From NCBI GenBank assembly GCA_963848415.1, contig CAWKDN010000001.1, positions 310,001 through 374,000 on the forward strand: a stretch of 64,000 nucleotides of DNA. Reading direction: 5' to 3'. This document shows, piece after piece, positions 34,053 through 41,538 of the stretch (positions within the stretch are counted from its first letter, which is position 1; each line of letters starts with the position of its first letter). Origin of the DNA: CAVQBC01 sp963848415 (GTDB lineage Bacteria; Actinomycetota; Thermoleophilia; Solirubrobacterales; Solirubrobacteraceae). The translations under genes and the position numbers were made by a program. Under the pieces are notes generated by a model, which had not been told where the DNA came from, did no database searches, and worked only from the letters and a program-made list of their open reading frames with translations.

Positions 34053-34514
34053 TTGAGCCAAACTGCCGATAGCAGCGTCGCCGCCGGCGTCGAGGGTCTG
34101 GAGAAGCAGAACGGGACCACCCTCGGCCGAATGCTCGGTCGCGGCAGTGTCGGACGCGCCGAGGAAGGACCGGACGGCAAGATGCGCGCCGCCGTCAGGA
34201 TCCCGGAGGACGAGCTGGTGTTCGAGCCGCGGGTCCTCATCCTGCCCCACGAGGGCGAGCTCGAGCTCGAGCTCTTCAACGACGACAGGAACACCCATTG
34301 CGCGGTCCTGCCGAGCAACGGTGACAGCCAGTTCATCTGGTTGGTCAACCATTCGCGTGGCACGGCCACGCTCCAGCTCGATGGCCCGGGCTACTACTGG
34401 TACGGCTCGCGGACCGGCAACGACGAGGGCCGCGGCCTGACCGGCGCGATCGTGGTGGAAGGAGAGGCGCCCGACGAGGCTCGCCTGGACCGACCGCCGC
34501 AGCCGCGTCCGTAG
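34053..34514 (+). CDS. PQQ-associated cupredoxin-like protein (MSMEG_3727 type)
   Basis: A 153-residue protein starting at TTG after a GGAGGGAG site. ILPHEGELELELFNDDRNTH and the C-terminal GPGYYWYGSRTGNDEG, GLTGAIVVEG give a cupredoxin-like beta barrel. The type-1 copper ligands are not intact: the position of the usual cysteine reads YGS and no following His/Met pair is seen. No signal peptide is visible. Proteins of this type are found next to PQQ alcohol dehydrogenases in actinobacteria. It may be a chaperone or electron partner; 45 bp separate it from the dehydrogenase. Confidence 0.8.
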   Translation: MSQTADSSVAAGVEGLEKQNGTTLGRMLGRGSVGRAEEGPDGKMRAAVRIPEDELVFEPRVLILPHEGELELELFNDDRNTHCAVLPSNGDSQFIWLVNHSRGTATLQLDGPGYYWYGSRTGNDEGRGLTGAIVVEGEAPDEARLDRPPQPRP

Positions 34515-34559
34515 TTCGATCGCCCAGCTCGACCTCTAGCGTGGAAAAGGAGCAGCTGA

Positions 34560-36251
34560 ATGGCAACTGACTACGTAGACGCGGGGCACGCCGTCGACAC
34601 GGTGACGCTGAGCCCGACGATCGGCAAAGCGCCGCCGGTGGCCAAGGGCGTCACCTACGAGCGGATCCTCAACGCCCGGTCCGAACCGCACAACTGGCTC
34701 ACCTACTACGGCGCCTACGACGGGCAGCGCTACAGCCCGCTGGACCAGATCAACACGGAGAACGTCAAGCGCCTCGCTCCCGCGTGGGTCTTCCAGTGCG
34801 GCTCGGTGGGCCTGCACGCCGGCAAGTCGACGTACTCGTTCGAGGCGTCCCCGATCGTCGTGGACGGGATCATGTTCGTGTCGGGCTGGGACGGCTGGGT
34901 CTGGGCCATCGACGCCCGCACGGGAGCGGAGCTGTGGCGCTACAAGCACGCGATCCCCTACGACGTGTCGCTCTGCTGCGGCAACGTGAACCGGGGGGTC
35001 GCCGTGGCCGAGGGGATGGTCTTCGTGGCCACCCTGAACGCCCACATCATCGCGCTCGACGCCGAGACCGGAAAGAAGATCTGGGACCAGACCTACGGCG
35101 ACGTTCGCGCCGGTGAGAGCGCCACCGTCGCTCCCCTGATCGTCAAGGACATGGTCATCGTCGGCAGCTCCGGCGGGGAGTTCGGCGTGCGCGGCCACCT
35201 CGATGCGTTCAAGTTCGAGACCGGCGAGCGCGTGTGGCGGACCTACATGGTGCCCAAGCCCGGCGAGCCCGGGTCAGAGACCTGGCCCGCCGAGGGTGAG
35301 GCGTGGGCGCGCGGCGGCGCCAACTGCTGGATCACCAGCACCTACGACCCCGAGCTCAACCTCCTCTACGTCGGGACCGGCAACCCGTGTCCCGACTTCG
35401 ACGGAGGCGTCCGCGAGGGCGACAACCTCTATACCGACTCCGGCGTCGCCGTCGACGCCGACACCGGCGAGATCCGCGCGCACCATCAGTACACCCCGCA
35501 CGACCTGTGGGACTACGACAGCACGATGGAGCACATCCTGTTCGACCTCGACGGGCAGAAGCTCGCGGCCCACTTCGACAAGAACGGGTTCCTCTACATC
35601 CTCGACCGCACCAACATGAAGCCGGTCCGGGTGGTGCCGTTCGTCGACCGCATCGACTGGGGCGAGGTCGACGAGAAGGGCAACGTCACGGCGAAGGTCT
35701 ACCCCGACAAGGAGGGCGATCCGGTCCACTTCTGGCCCGGGCCGGCCGGCGCCAAGGAATGGACGCACGCGGCCTACAGCCCGAGGACCGAGCTGCTCTA
35801 CGCCCCGGTGCAGGACGTCGGCGCGACCGCCACGCGGCGGCGCCGGGAGTTCAAGGAGAGCATCCCCTACTGGGGAGCGGGCGTCGCCGTCGACCTCGAG
35901 GACATGGCCGGGTCCGTCAGCGCCTTCGACCCGAGGACGGGCAGCGAGAAGTGGCGCTGGAAGAACGACATCCCCATGTGCTCGTCCGTGCTGGCCACGG
36001 GCGGCGACGTCGTGTTCGCGGGCGAGCCCACCGGTGAGTTCAACGCGCTGGACGCCCGCAGCGGCGAGCTGCTGTGGCAGTTCCAGTGCGGAAGCGGTCA
36101 CCACAGCAGCCCGTCGTCCTACAGCATCGACGGACGGCAGTACATCGCCGTGCCGACCGGCTGGGGCGCCTGGACCGAGGGGTTCCTGCCCGGGATGCTC
36201 GGCGCCGGCCAGGGAAGCGCGCTGTTCGTCTTCGCGCTGCCGGAGGATTGA
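34560..36251 (+). CDS. PQQ-dependent methanol dehydrogenase, XoxF-like
   Basis: A 563-residue eight-bladed PQQ propeller. The adjacent-cysteine pair is C139-C140 (SLCCGNVNRG), metal ligands are E207 (GGEFGVRG) and N275 (YVGTGNPCP), the catalytic aspartate is D318 and the extra D320 lies in WDYDS, the Asp-X-Asp signature of lanthanide-dependent XoxF and PedH enzymes. Oxidation of methanol to formaldehyde is the best-supported role. Unlike most family members it has no N-terminal signal peptide (it starts MATDYVDAGH), and no cytochrome c gene is nearby. The start follows AAGGAG. Confidence 0.88.
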   Translation: MATDYVDAGHAVDTVTLSPTIGKAPPVAKGVTYERILNARSEPHNWLTYYGAYDGQRYSPLDQINTENVKRLAPAWVFQCGSVGLHAGKSTYSFEASPIVVDGIMFVSGWDGWVWAIDARTGAELWRYKHAIPYDVSLCCGNVNRGVAVAEGMVFVATLNAHIIALDAETGKKIWDQTYGDVRAGESATVAPLIVKDMVIVGSSGGEFGVRGHLDAFKFETGERVWRTYMVPKPGEPGSETWPAEGEAWARGGANCWITSTYDPELNLLYVGTGNPCPDFDGGVREGDNLYTDSGVAVDADTGEIRAHHQYTPHDLWDYDSTMEHILFDLDGQKLAAHFDKNGFLYILDRTNMKPVRVVPFVDRIDWGEVDEKGNVTAKVYPDKEGDPVHFWPGPAGAKEWTHAAYSPRTELLYAPVQDVGATATRRRREFKESIPYWGAGVAVDLEDMAGSVSAFDPRTGSEKWRWKNDIPMCSSVLATGGDVVFAGEPTGEFNALDARSGELLWQFQCGSGHHSSPSSYSIDGRQYIAVPTGWGAWTEGFLPGMLGAGQGSALFVFALPED

Positions 36252-36261
36252 CGCGTTCGGC

Positions 36262-36290
36262 CTGCCCCCTCGGCCTCGCCGAGGGGGCAG
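36262..36290 (+). terminator. 13-bp perfect hairpin after the dehydrogenase gene
   Basis: CTGCCCCCTCGGC (36262-36274) and GCCGAGGGGGCAG (36278-36290) form a perfect stem with a 3-nt loop, 10 bp after the stop. There is no U-run, so it may be a partial terminator or a 3'-end stabiliser that sets a high dehydrogenase to pqq ratio. Confidence 0.6.
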
Positions 36291-36346
36291 CGGAGCGTCG
36301 TGCTTCAAAGTTCTGACAACGACACGAATCAGGGTCTGGGGTGGAA

Positions 36347-36859
36347 ATGAGCTTCCTGCTTCTCGGAATTGACAGCCTGATCGCCGGGGCAGCCGTCTGC
36401 ATGGTCGTCAGCCCGCAACGGCGCCTGCTGTTCGCCGCGCTTTTCGGCGTCGCCGACGCGGCCGCGTTCCTGATCGGCGCCGGCCTCGGCTGGCAGCTCT
36501 CTGCGGGCATGACCGAGGTCCTGGAGACGGGGACGCTGGTCGCCCTCGGGGTCTGGCTGCTCGTCGTCGCGGCCGGGACGCACCGGGCCGCCGCGCTGTG
36601 GCCGGTCTGGGTCCTGCCGTTCGCCCTCACGCTCGACAACCTCGCCTTCGGCCTGGTCAGCGACCCGTCTGCCGGCTCGCTCTTCCAGCAGGCCGGGGAG
36701 CAGGGGCTCTCGAGCGCGCTGCTCGCCCTCGTCGGGCTCGTGGTTGGGGCCTACGTGCTCCGCCGCGCGCTGCCGGCGCTGGAGCGTCGCGCCGCCGCCG
36801 CCCAGCTCGCGGGAGGCGCGTTGCTGCTCGCCGCCGGCGGGTTCGCACTGCTGGGCTGA
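36347..36859 (+). CDS. Small polytopic membrane protein, MntP/LysE-like
   Basis: A 170-residue protein with about six hydrophobic helices. Acidic residues sit inside helices (LLLGIDSLIAGAAVC, LFGVADAAAFLIGAG and LTLDNLAFGLV), which recalls the intramembrane aspartates of the manganese exporter MntP. It lies between the PQQ dehydrogenase and pqqA in the same direction. A metal transport role, possibly for a lanthanide or for manganese balance, is inference. ATG 36347 is chosen; a GTG lies two codons earlier. Confidence 0.65.
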   Translation: MSFLLLGIDSLIAGAAVCMVVSPQRRLLFAALFGVADAAAFLIGAGLGWQLSAGMTEVLETGTLVALGVWLLVVAAGTHRAAALWPVWVLPFALTLDNLAFGLVSDPSAGSLFQQAGEQGLSSALLALVGLVVGAYVLRRALPALERRAAAAQLAGGALLLAAGGFALLG

Positions 36860-36905
36860 CCACGAAGATCAACGACTACGCTGTACGCCAGAAGGAGGCC
36901 GTTCT

Positions 36906-36980
36906 ATGACATGGATCAAGCCTGAGTTCGAGATCATCGACCTCTGTTCCGAGGTCACCTCTTACCTGTACCAGCGGTAA
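36906..36980 (+). CDS. pqqA: PQQ precursor peptide
   Basis: A 24-codon gene. The peptide begins MTWIKPEFEIIDLCSEVTSY and ends with a short basic tail; the conserved glutamate (E16) and tyrosine (Y20) that become PQQ are spaced ExxxY as required. A strong AAGGAGG site precedes the ATG. It lies 20 bp before pqqC. The MTW-KP start is typical for PqqA. Confidence 0.92.
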   Translation: MTWIKPEFEIIDLCSEVTSYLYQR

Positions 36981-37000
36981 GCCTCGAGTCCGGCAGCGAC

Positions 37001-37726
37001 GTGGCCTCGGGTGTCGACCCGGGGTCGCGTCCGTGGCCGCCCGGCGAACTGGTGGCGCAGCTGCGCGCGCAGGGGAGCCGGTACCACAACCTCCACCCGT
37101 TCCACGTCCGCATGGACGCGGGCGAGCTCACGCGCGAGGAGCTGCAGCGCTGGGTCGCCAACCGCTTCTACTACCAGGCGTGCATCCCGATCAAGGACGC
37201 GGCGATCCTCTCCAACTGCCCCGAGATCGAGGTGCGGCGCGAGTGGATCAAGCGGATCCTCGACCACGACGGCACGTCCGTCGGAAGCGGCGGGATCGAG
37301 TCCTGGCTGCGCCTCGGCGAGGCGCTGGGTGTGCCGCGCGACGAGCTCGAGTCCGAGCGGCGGGTGCTCCCGGCGGTGCGCTACGCCGTCGATGCCTATG
37401 TGAGCTTCGCGCGCCGGCGGCCGTGGATCGAGGCGGTCGCCTCGTCGCTGACCGAGCTGTTCGGCCCGAGCGCGATCCGCGTCCGCCTGGCGGCGCTCGA
37501 GGCCCGCTATCCGTGGATCGACCCGGCCGGGCTGCAGTACTTCCGCGACCGCCTCGTGCAGGCGCCGCGCGACGCGGAGTACGCGCTCGGGCTCGTCGTG
37601 GAGCGCTGCGTGACGCGCGAGCACCAGGACCGCGCCGTCGCGGCGCTGACGTTCAAGACGGAGATGCTGTGGGCGCAGCTCGAGGCGATCGAGCGCGGCG
37701 ACACGCAACCGCAGGCCGCGCCGTGA
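37001..37726 (+). CDS. pqqC: Pyrroloquinoline-quinone synthase
   Basis: A 241-residue all-helical oxidase. RYHNLHPFHVRM, WVANRFYYQACIPIKDAAIL, ILDHDG and LTFKTEMLWAQLEA match PqqC, the cofactor-free enzyme that carries out the final ring closure and eight-electron oxidation. The GTG start is used; the stop overlaps the pqqD start (GTGA). Confidence 0.93.
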   Translation: MASGVDPGSRPWPPGELVAQLRAQGSRYHNLHPFHVRMDAGELTREELQRWVANRFYYQACIPIKDAAILSNCPEIEVRREWIKRILDHDGTSVGSGGIESWLRLGEALGVPRDELESERRVLPAVRYAVDAYVSFARRRPWIEAVASSLTELFGPSAIRVRLAALEARYPWIDPAGLQYFRDRLVQAPRDAEYALGLVVERCVTREHQDRAVAALTFKTEMLWAQLEAIERGDTQPQAAP

Positions 37727-37986
37727 ACCGGCCGCGACTCGTCGACGGCGCCCGCCTGCAGTACGACGACGTGCGCGAGGAGCATCAGCTGCTCGTCCCG
37801 GAGGGGGCCGTGCGCCTCAACGAGACCGCCGCGCAGGTGCTCGAGCTGTGCAACGGCCGGCGCTCGCCCCAGGACATCGCGGCCACGCTCTCGGAGCGCT
37901 ACGCGGGCGCCGACGTCGCCGAGGACGTGCGCGAGCTTCTCGGCCGCCTGGGCGAGCGCGGGCTGGTGGTCGATGCCGCCGCCTGA
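37723..37986 (+). CDS. pqqD: PqqA-binding peptide chaperone
   Basis: An 87-residue protein of the RRE fold: QLLVPEGAVRLNETAAQVLE, then NGRRSPQDIAATLSERYAG. PqqD binds PqqA and presents it to PqqE. It overlaps pqqC by 4 bp and pqqE by 14 bp, so the three are translated together. Confidence 0.92.
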   Translation: MNRPRLVDGARLQYDDVREEHQLLVPEGAVRLNETAAQVLELCNGRRSPQDIAATLSERYAGADVAEDVRELLGRLGERGLVVDAAA

Positions 37987-39130
37987 GCCCAGACCTGAAT
38001 CCACCGATTCCCGCGGCGCCACGGATGATCGGCGGATTCAGGCCAGGCCCTACACGCTCGTCGCGGAGCTCACCTACCGGTGCCCGCTGCACTGTCCGTA
38101 CTGCTCGAACCCCGTCGACATCGGCGGTGGCCGCTGGCGCGCCGAGCTGGAGACCGAGCACTGGACCCGCGTCTTTGGAGAGGCGCGGCAGCTGGGCGTC
38201 CTGCAGCTCGCGCTGACCGGCGGCGAGCCGATGCTGCGCCGCGACCTCGACGAGCTCGTCGCCGCCGGGCGCGCGGCCGGCCTGTACTCGACGCTCGTGA
38301 CGGCGGGCACGCGCTTCACGCCCGAGCGCGCCGCGCAGCTGAAGGTTGCCGGCCTCGACCACGTCCAGGTCTCGATCCAGAGCCCCGACCCCGAGGAGAA
38401 CGACCGGATCGCCGGCGTCCGCTCCTTCGAGAAGAAGCTCGCGGCCGCGCGCGCGGCGCGCGAGCTGGGGTTCCCGCTGACCATCAACTGCGTCCTGCAC
38501 CGCCAGAACCTCGACCGGATCGAGGAGATCCTCGCGCTGACCGAGGAGCTCGGCGCCCAGCGCCTGGAGCTGGCGAACACGCAGTACTACGGCTGGGCGG
38601 TCCTCAACCAGCGGGCGCTCGTCCCGACGCGGGCACAGCTCGAGCGCGCGGAGGACGCGGTCGGGCGCTTCCGCGAGCGCGTCGGCCCGAGCATCACGGT
38701 CCTGTGGGTGCTGCCGGACATCTTCGAAGACCTGCCGAAGCCGTGCATGGGCGGCTGGGGGCGGACGGCGGTCGTCGTCGCACCCAACGGCGAGGCGCTC
38801 CCGTGCCAGGCTGCGGCGACGATCCCGGGCCTCGAGTTCGCCAACGTCCGCGACCGCTCACTGGACTGGATCTGGCACGAGTCCGACGCGTTCGCGCGCT
38901 TCCGCGGCACCGGCTGGATGCAGGAGCCGTGCCGCTCGTGCCCGCTCGGGCGCCAGGAGGAGGACTGGGGCGGCTGCCGCTGTCAGGCGCTGCGCCTCAC
39001 CGGCGACGCCGCCGCCACCGATCCCGTCTGCCGCTACTCGCCGCACCACCAGACCGTCGTCGCGGCCCGCGAGCCGGCGCAGGCCGACGAGTTCACGTAC
39101 CGGACGATGCGTCGTCCGGCGGGCGTGTGA
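37973..39130 (+). CDS. pqqE: PqqA peptide cyclase (radical SAM)
   Basis: A 385-residue radical SAM protein with the cluster motif CPLHCPYC (CxxxCxxC), LALTGGEPMLRRDLDELVAA, and a C-terminal SPASM region with cysteines in PCMGGWG, LPCQAAATIPG, PCRSCPLG and GGCRCQAL. It forms the carbon-carbon bond between Glu and Tyr of PqqA. The ATG lies inside pqqD. Its 3' end overlaps the convergent peptidase gene by 38 bp. Confidence 0.93.
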   Translation: MPPPEPRPESTDSRGATDDRRIQARPYTLVAELTYRCPLHCPYCSNPVDIGGGRWRAELETEHWTRVFGEARQLGVLQLALTGGEPMLRRDLDELVAAGRAAGLYSTLVTAGTRFTPERAAQLKVAGLDHVQVSIQSPDPEENDRIAGVRSFEKKLAAARAARELGFPLTINCVLHRQNLDRIEEILALTEELGAQRLELANTQYYGWAVLNQRALVPTRAQLERAEDAVGRFRERVGPSITVLWVLPDIFEDLPKPCMGGWGRTAVVVAPNGEALPCQAAATIPGLEFANVRDRSLDWIWHESDAFARFRGTGWMQEPCRSCPLGRQEEDWGGCRCQALRLTGDAAATDPVCRYSPHHQTVVAAREPAQADEFTYRTMRRPAGV

Positions 39131-40565
39131 GCGCGCCGCCGCGGCGCAGCACCGCCGCCAGGCGCGAGGCGAGCTCCACGAGCATGCGGACGCCGTAGCC
39201 GCTCGCCCCCGCCCCGATCTCGTCGCCGCGGTCGTCGTCGAGCAGCGCGGGGCCGAGCATGTCGACGTGCGCCCACGGGCCCTCGCCCGCGAAGCGCTCG
39301 AGGAAGGTCGCGGCGGTGATCGGATACCCGTACGGCCGCCCCGAGGTGTTGCGCAGGTCGGCGACCCGCGACTCGAGCAGGCGGCGGTAGCGCCGGTGCA
39401 GCGGCCACGGCCACGCGAGGTCCCCGGCCGCGTTGCCGGCGTCGACGACGAGGTCCTGCCAGGTGCCGTCGTTGGCGAAGACGCCGCCGTACATGTCGCC
39501 CATCCCGGCCCGCATCGCGCCGGTCAGCGTCGCGAGGTCGACGACGTGGCTCGCGCCCTGGCTGCGCGCGTACCAGAGCGCGTCGGCGAGGATAAGCCGG
39601 CCCTCGGCGTCCGGGTTGGTCACCTCGACGGTGAGGCCGGCGGCGGTGGTGATCACGTCCGAGGGCCGGATCGCGCCGGCGCCGATCATGTTCTCGCAGG
39701 CCGGTATGACCCCGAGGATCGAGATCGGCAGCTGCAGCTCGGCGATGGCGCCGAGCGCGGCGAGCACCGCCGCCCCGCCGCCCATGTCCCCCTTCTGGCG
39801 CACGATGTCCGACTGCGGCTTGAGGAAGTAGCCGCCCGCGTCGAAGGTGACGGCCTTGCCGACGAACGCGAGCCGTGGCCGCTCGGGCGCGCCCGGCGGC
39901 TCGTGGCGCAGGACGATGAGCTGCGGCGCCGCCGCGCTCGACCCGCCGACGGCGGCGAGCGCGGGCAGGCCGGACGCGGCGGGATCGAGCACGTCGACGC
40001 GCATGCCGGGAAGGGCGGCCGCGCGCTCGGCGAGGCTCGCGGGCGTGACGTGGTTCGGGGGCCCGTCGACGAGCTCGCGCGCGATGTTCGTCCAGCGCGC
40101 GCCCAGCTCGGCGCGCGTCGCATCCTCGCGCAGCTCGTCGCCTGCGCCGCAGACCACGAAGCGGCCCACGGCCGGCGCGGGCGGGTCGCTCTTGAAGCCA
40201 CCCGCGTGGTAGGCGCCGAGCACCGCGCCCTCGACGACCGCCCGCATCTGGCTGGGCAGCGCGAAGGGCAGCGACTCGTCGAGCGCCCAGGCGACCGTGG
40301 CGCCGGGGTGCGCGCGCACCACGCGGGCCGCTGCGGTCCGCAGCTCCTCCGGCTCGAGCTCGTCGAGCGCGACCACGGCGACCCGCTGCGCGCGCAGCTC
40401 GCGGCCGACGTGCACCACGGTCATCGGGTCCGCGTCCGCCGCCGCGCGCTCCAGCCGGCCCTCGAAGAGCGCGTCGAGCTCGCGTACGCGCAGGCCGCCG
40501 ACGGCGAGGGCGAGGACGTCGGCGTCCACCTCGGCGGGCTCGGCGGCGGTCACTTCGACATTCAT
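39093..40565 (-). CDS. M17 leucyl aminopeptidase family protein
   Basis: A 490-residue M17 peptidase: FVGKAVTFDAGGYFLKPQSD, KGDMGGGAAVLAALGAIAEL and TNPDAEGRLILADALWYA correspond to the two-zinc active site (usual NTDAEGRL, here NPDAEGRL). Such enzymes trim N-terminal residues. It lies among the pqq genes, between pqqE and pqqB, and no PqqF/PqqG protease gene is seen here, so a part in PQQ precursor trimming is possible. A housekeeping role is equally open. Confidence 0.85.
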   Translation of the reverse strand: MNVEVTAAEPAEVDADVLALAVGGLRVRELDALFEGRLERAAADADPMTVVHVGRELRAQRVAVVALDELEPEELRTAAARVVRAHPGATVAWALDESLPFALPSQMRAVVEGAVLGAYHAGGFKSDPPAPAVGRFVVCGAGDELREDATRAELGARWTNIARELVDGPPNHVTPASLAERAAALPGMRVDVLDPAASGLPALAAVGGSSAAAPQLIVLRHEPPGAPERPRLAFVGKAVTFDAGGYFLKPQSDIVRQKGDMGGGAAVLAALGAIAELQLPISILGVIPACENMIGAGAIRPSDVITTAAGLTVEVTNPDAEGRLILADALWYARSQGASHVVDLATLTGAMRAGMGDMYGGVFANDGTWQDLVVDAGNAAGDLAWPWPLHRRYRRLLESRVADLRNTSGRPYGYPITAATFLERFAGEGPWAHVDMLGPALLDDDRGDEIGAGASGYGVRMLVELASRLAAVLRRGGALTRPPDDASSGT

Positions 40566-40581
40566 GGAGCGCACTTCTACC

Positions 40582-41499
40582 ATGGCGCGGCTCAGGTCGA
40601 ACGTGCGCGCTCGAATTCTCGGCTCTGCCGCCGGCGGCGGCTTCCCGCAGTGGAACTGCCACTGCCCGACGTGCGAGGCCGCGCGCACGGGCGCCGGCGC
40701 CCGTCCCCGGACGCAGTCGTCGCTCGCGATCCGCGGTGCGCAGGGTCCGTGGCTGCTGGCCAACGCCTCGCCGGACCTCCGCCAGCAGCTCGAGGGGCTC
40801 CGGGGTGAGGGCACGGGCGACGTCCGCGCCGGGCCCGTGGCCGGGATCCTGCTCACCGACGCGGAGATCGACCACGCGGCGGGCCTGCTGCTGCTGCGCG
40901 AGTCCTCGACGGCGCTGCGGGTGTTCGGCAGCGACCAGGTCCGCCGGGCCCTGACCGACGGCTATCCCGTGCTGCGGGTGCTCGCCGGCTACTGCGGCGT
41001 CGAGTGGCGGACGCTCGAGCCCGGCGGCTCGCTCGCCATCGAGGGCTCCTCGCTGGAGGTCGAGTCGTTCGCGGCCGGTGGCGACGCGCCGCGCTACCTC
41101 GCCGGGACCGGCGCCGACGTCGAGGCCACGGGGCTGATCTTCCGCGACCGCTCGACGGGCGGCGTGCTGACCTACGTGCCGGGCCTCGCGCGCCTGGACG
41201 ACGACGTGCTCGGCCGCCTCGCCGCGAGCGACGTCGTGCTCGTCGACGGCACGTTCTGGCGCGACGACGAGCTCGCGCGCCTGGGCATCTCCGACCGCAC
41301 CGCGGCCCAGATGGGCCACGTCCCGCTCTCCGGCCCCGGTGGCACGCTGGAGGCGCTGGCGCGACTCGAGCGCCCGCGGGTGATCCTCGTCCACATCAAC
41401 AACACCAACCCGGTGCTGCTCGAGCGCTCGCCCGAGCGCGACGCGGTGTTGCGCGCAGGCGTCGAGGTCGGCTACGACGGGCTCGAGCTCGAGCTGTAA
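40582..41499 (+). CDS. pqqB: PQQ biosynthesis protein B
   Basis: A 305-residue metallo-beta-lactamase-fold protein: ARILGSAAGGGFPQWNCHCP with the CxCxxC-like knot (WNCHCPTCEAA), ILLTDAEIDHAAGLLLLRE carrying the DxxxDH metal motif, and VDGTFWRDDEL. PqqB is an iron-dependent tyrosine hydroxylase acting on the freed dipeptide. ATG 40582 is chosen over 40564. Its start is 16 bp from that of the divergent peptidase gene. Confidence 0.9.
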   Translation: MARLRSNVRARILGSAAGGGFPQWNCHCPTCEAARTGAGARPRTQSSLAIRGAQGPWLLANASPDLRQQLEGLRGEGTGDVRAGPVAGILLTDAEIDHAAGLLLLRESSTALRVFGSDQVRRALTDGYPVLRVLAGYCGVEWRTLEPGGSLAIEGSSLEVESFAAGGDAPRYLAGTGADVEATGLIFRDRSTGGVLTYVPGLARLDDDVLGRLAASDVVLVDGTFWRDDELARLGISDRTAAQMGHVPLSGPGGTLEALARLERPRVILVHINNTNPVLLERSPERDAVLRAGVEVGYDGLELEL

Positions 41500-41511
41500 C
41501 CCAGAGATTAC

Positions 41512-41526
41512 GTTACGGTCCGTAAC
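41512..41526. promoter_or_regulatory. TetR operator-like palindrome
   Basis: GTTACGGTCCGTAAC is a 6-3-6 perfect inverted repeat ending 12 bp before the TetR start. The half-site resembles the GTTGCGTAAC core found before the MFS gene. Confidence 0.6.
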
Positions 41527-41538
41527 AGACGAACTACC

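Noticed and set aside
34053..34514. Blue-copper electron acceptor of the dehydrogenase
   Set aside because: The fold is cupredoxin-like but the Cys-His-Met ligand set is not present, so an ordinary copper redox role is not supported.
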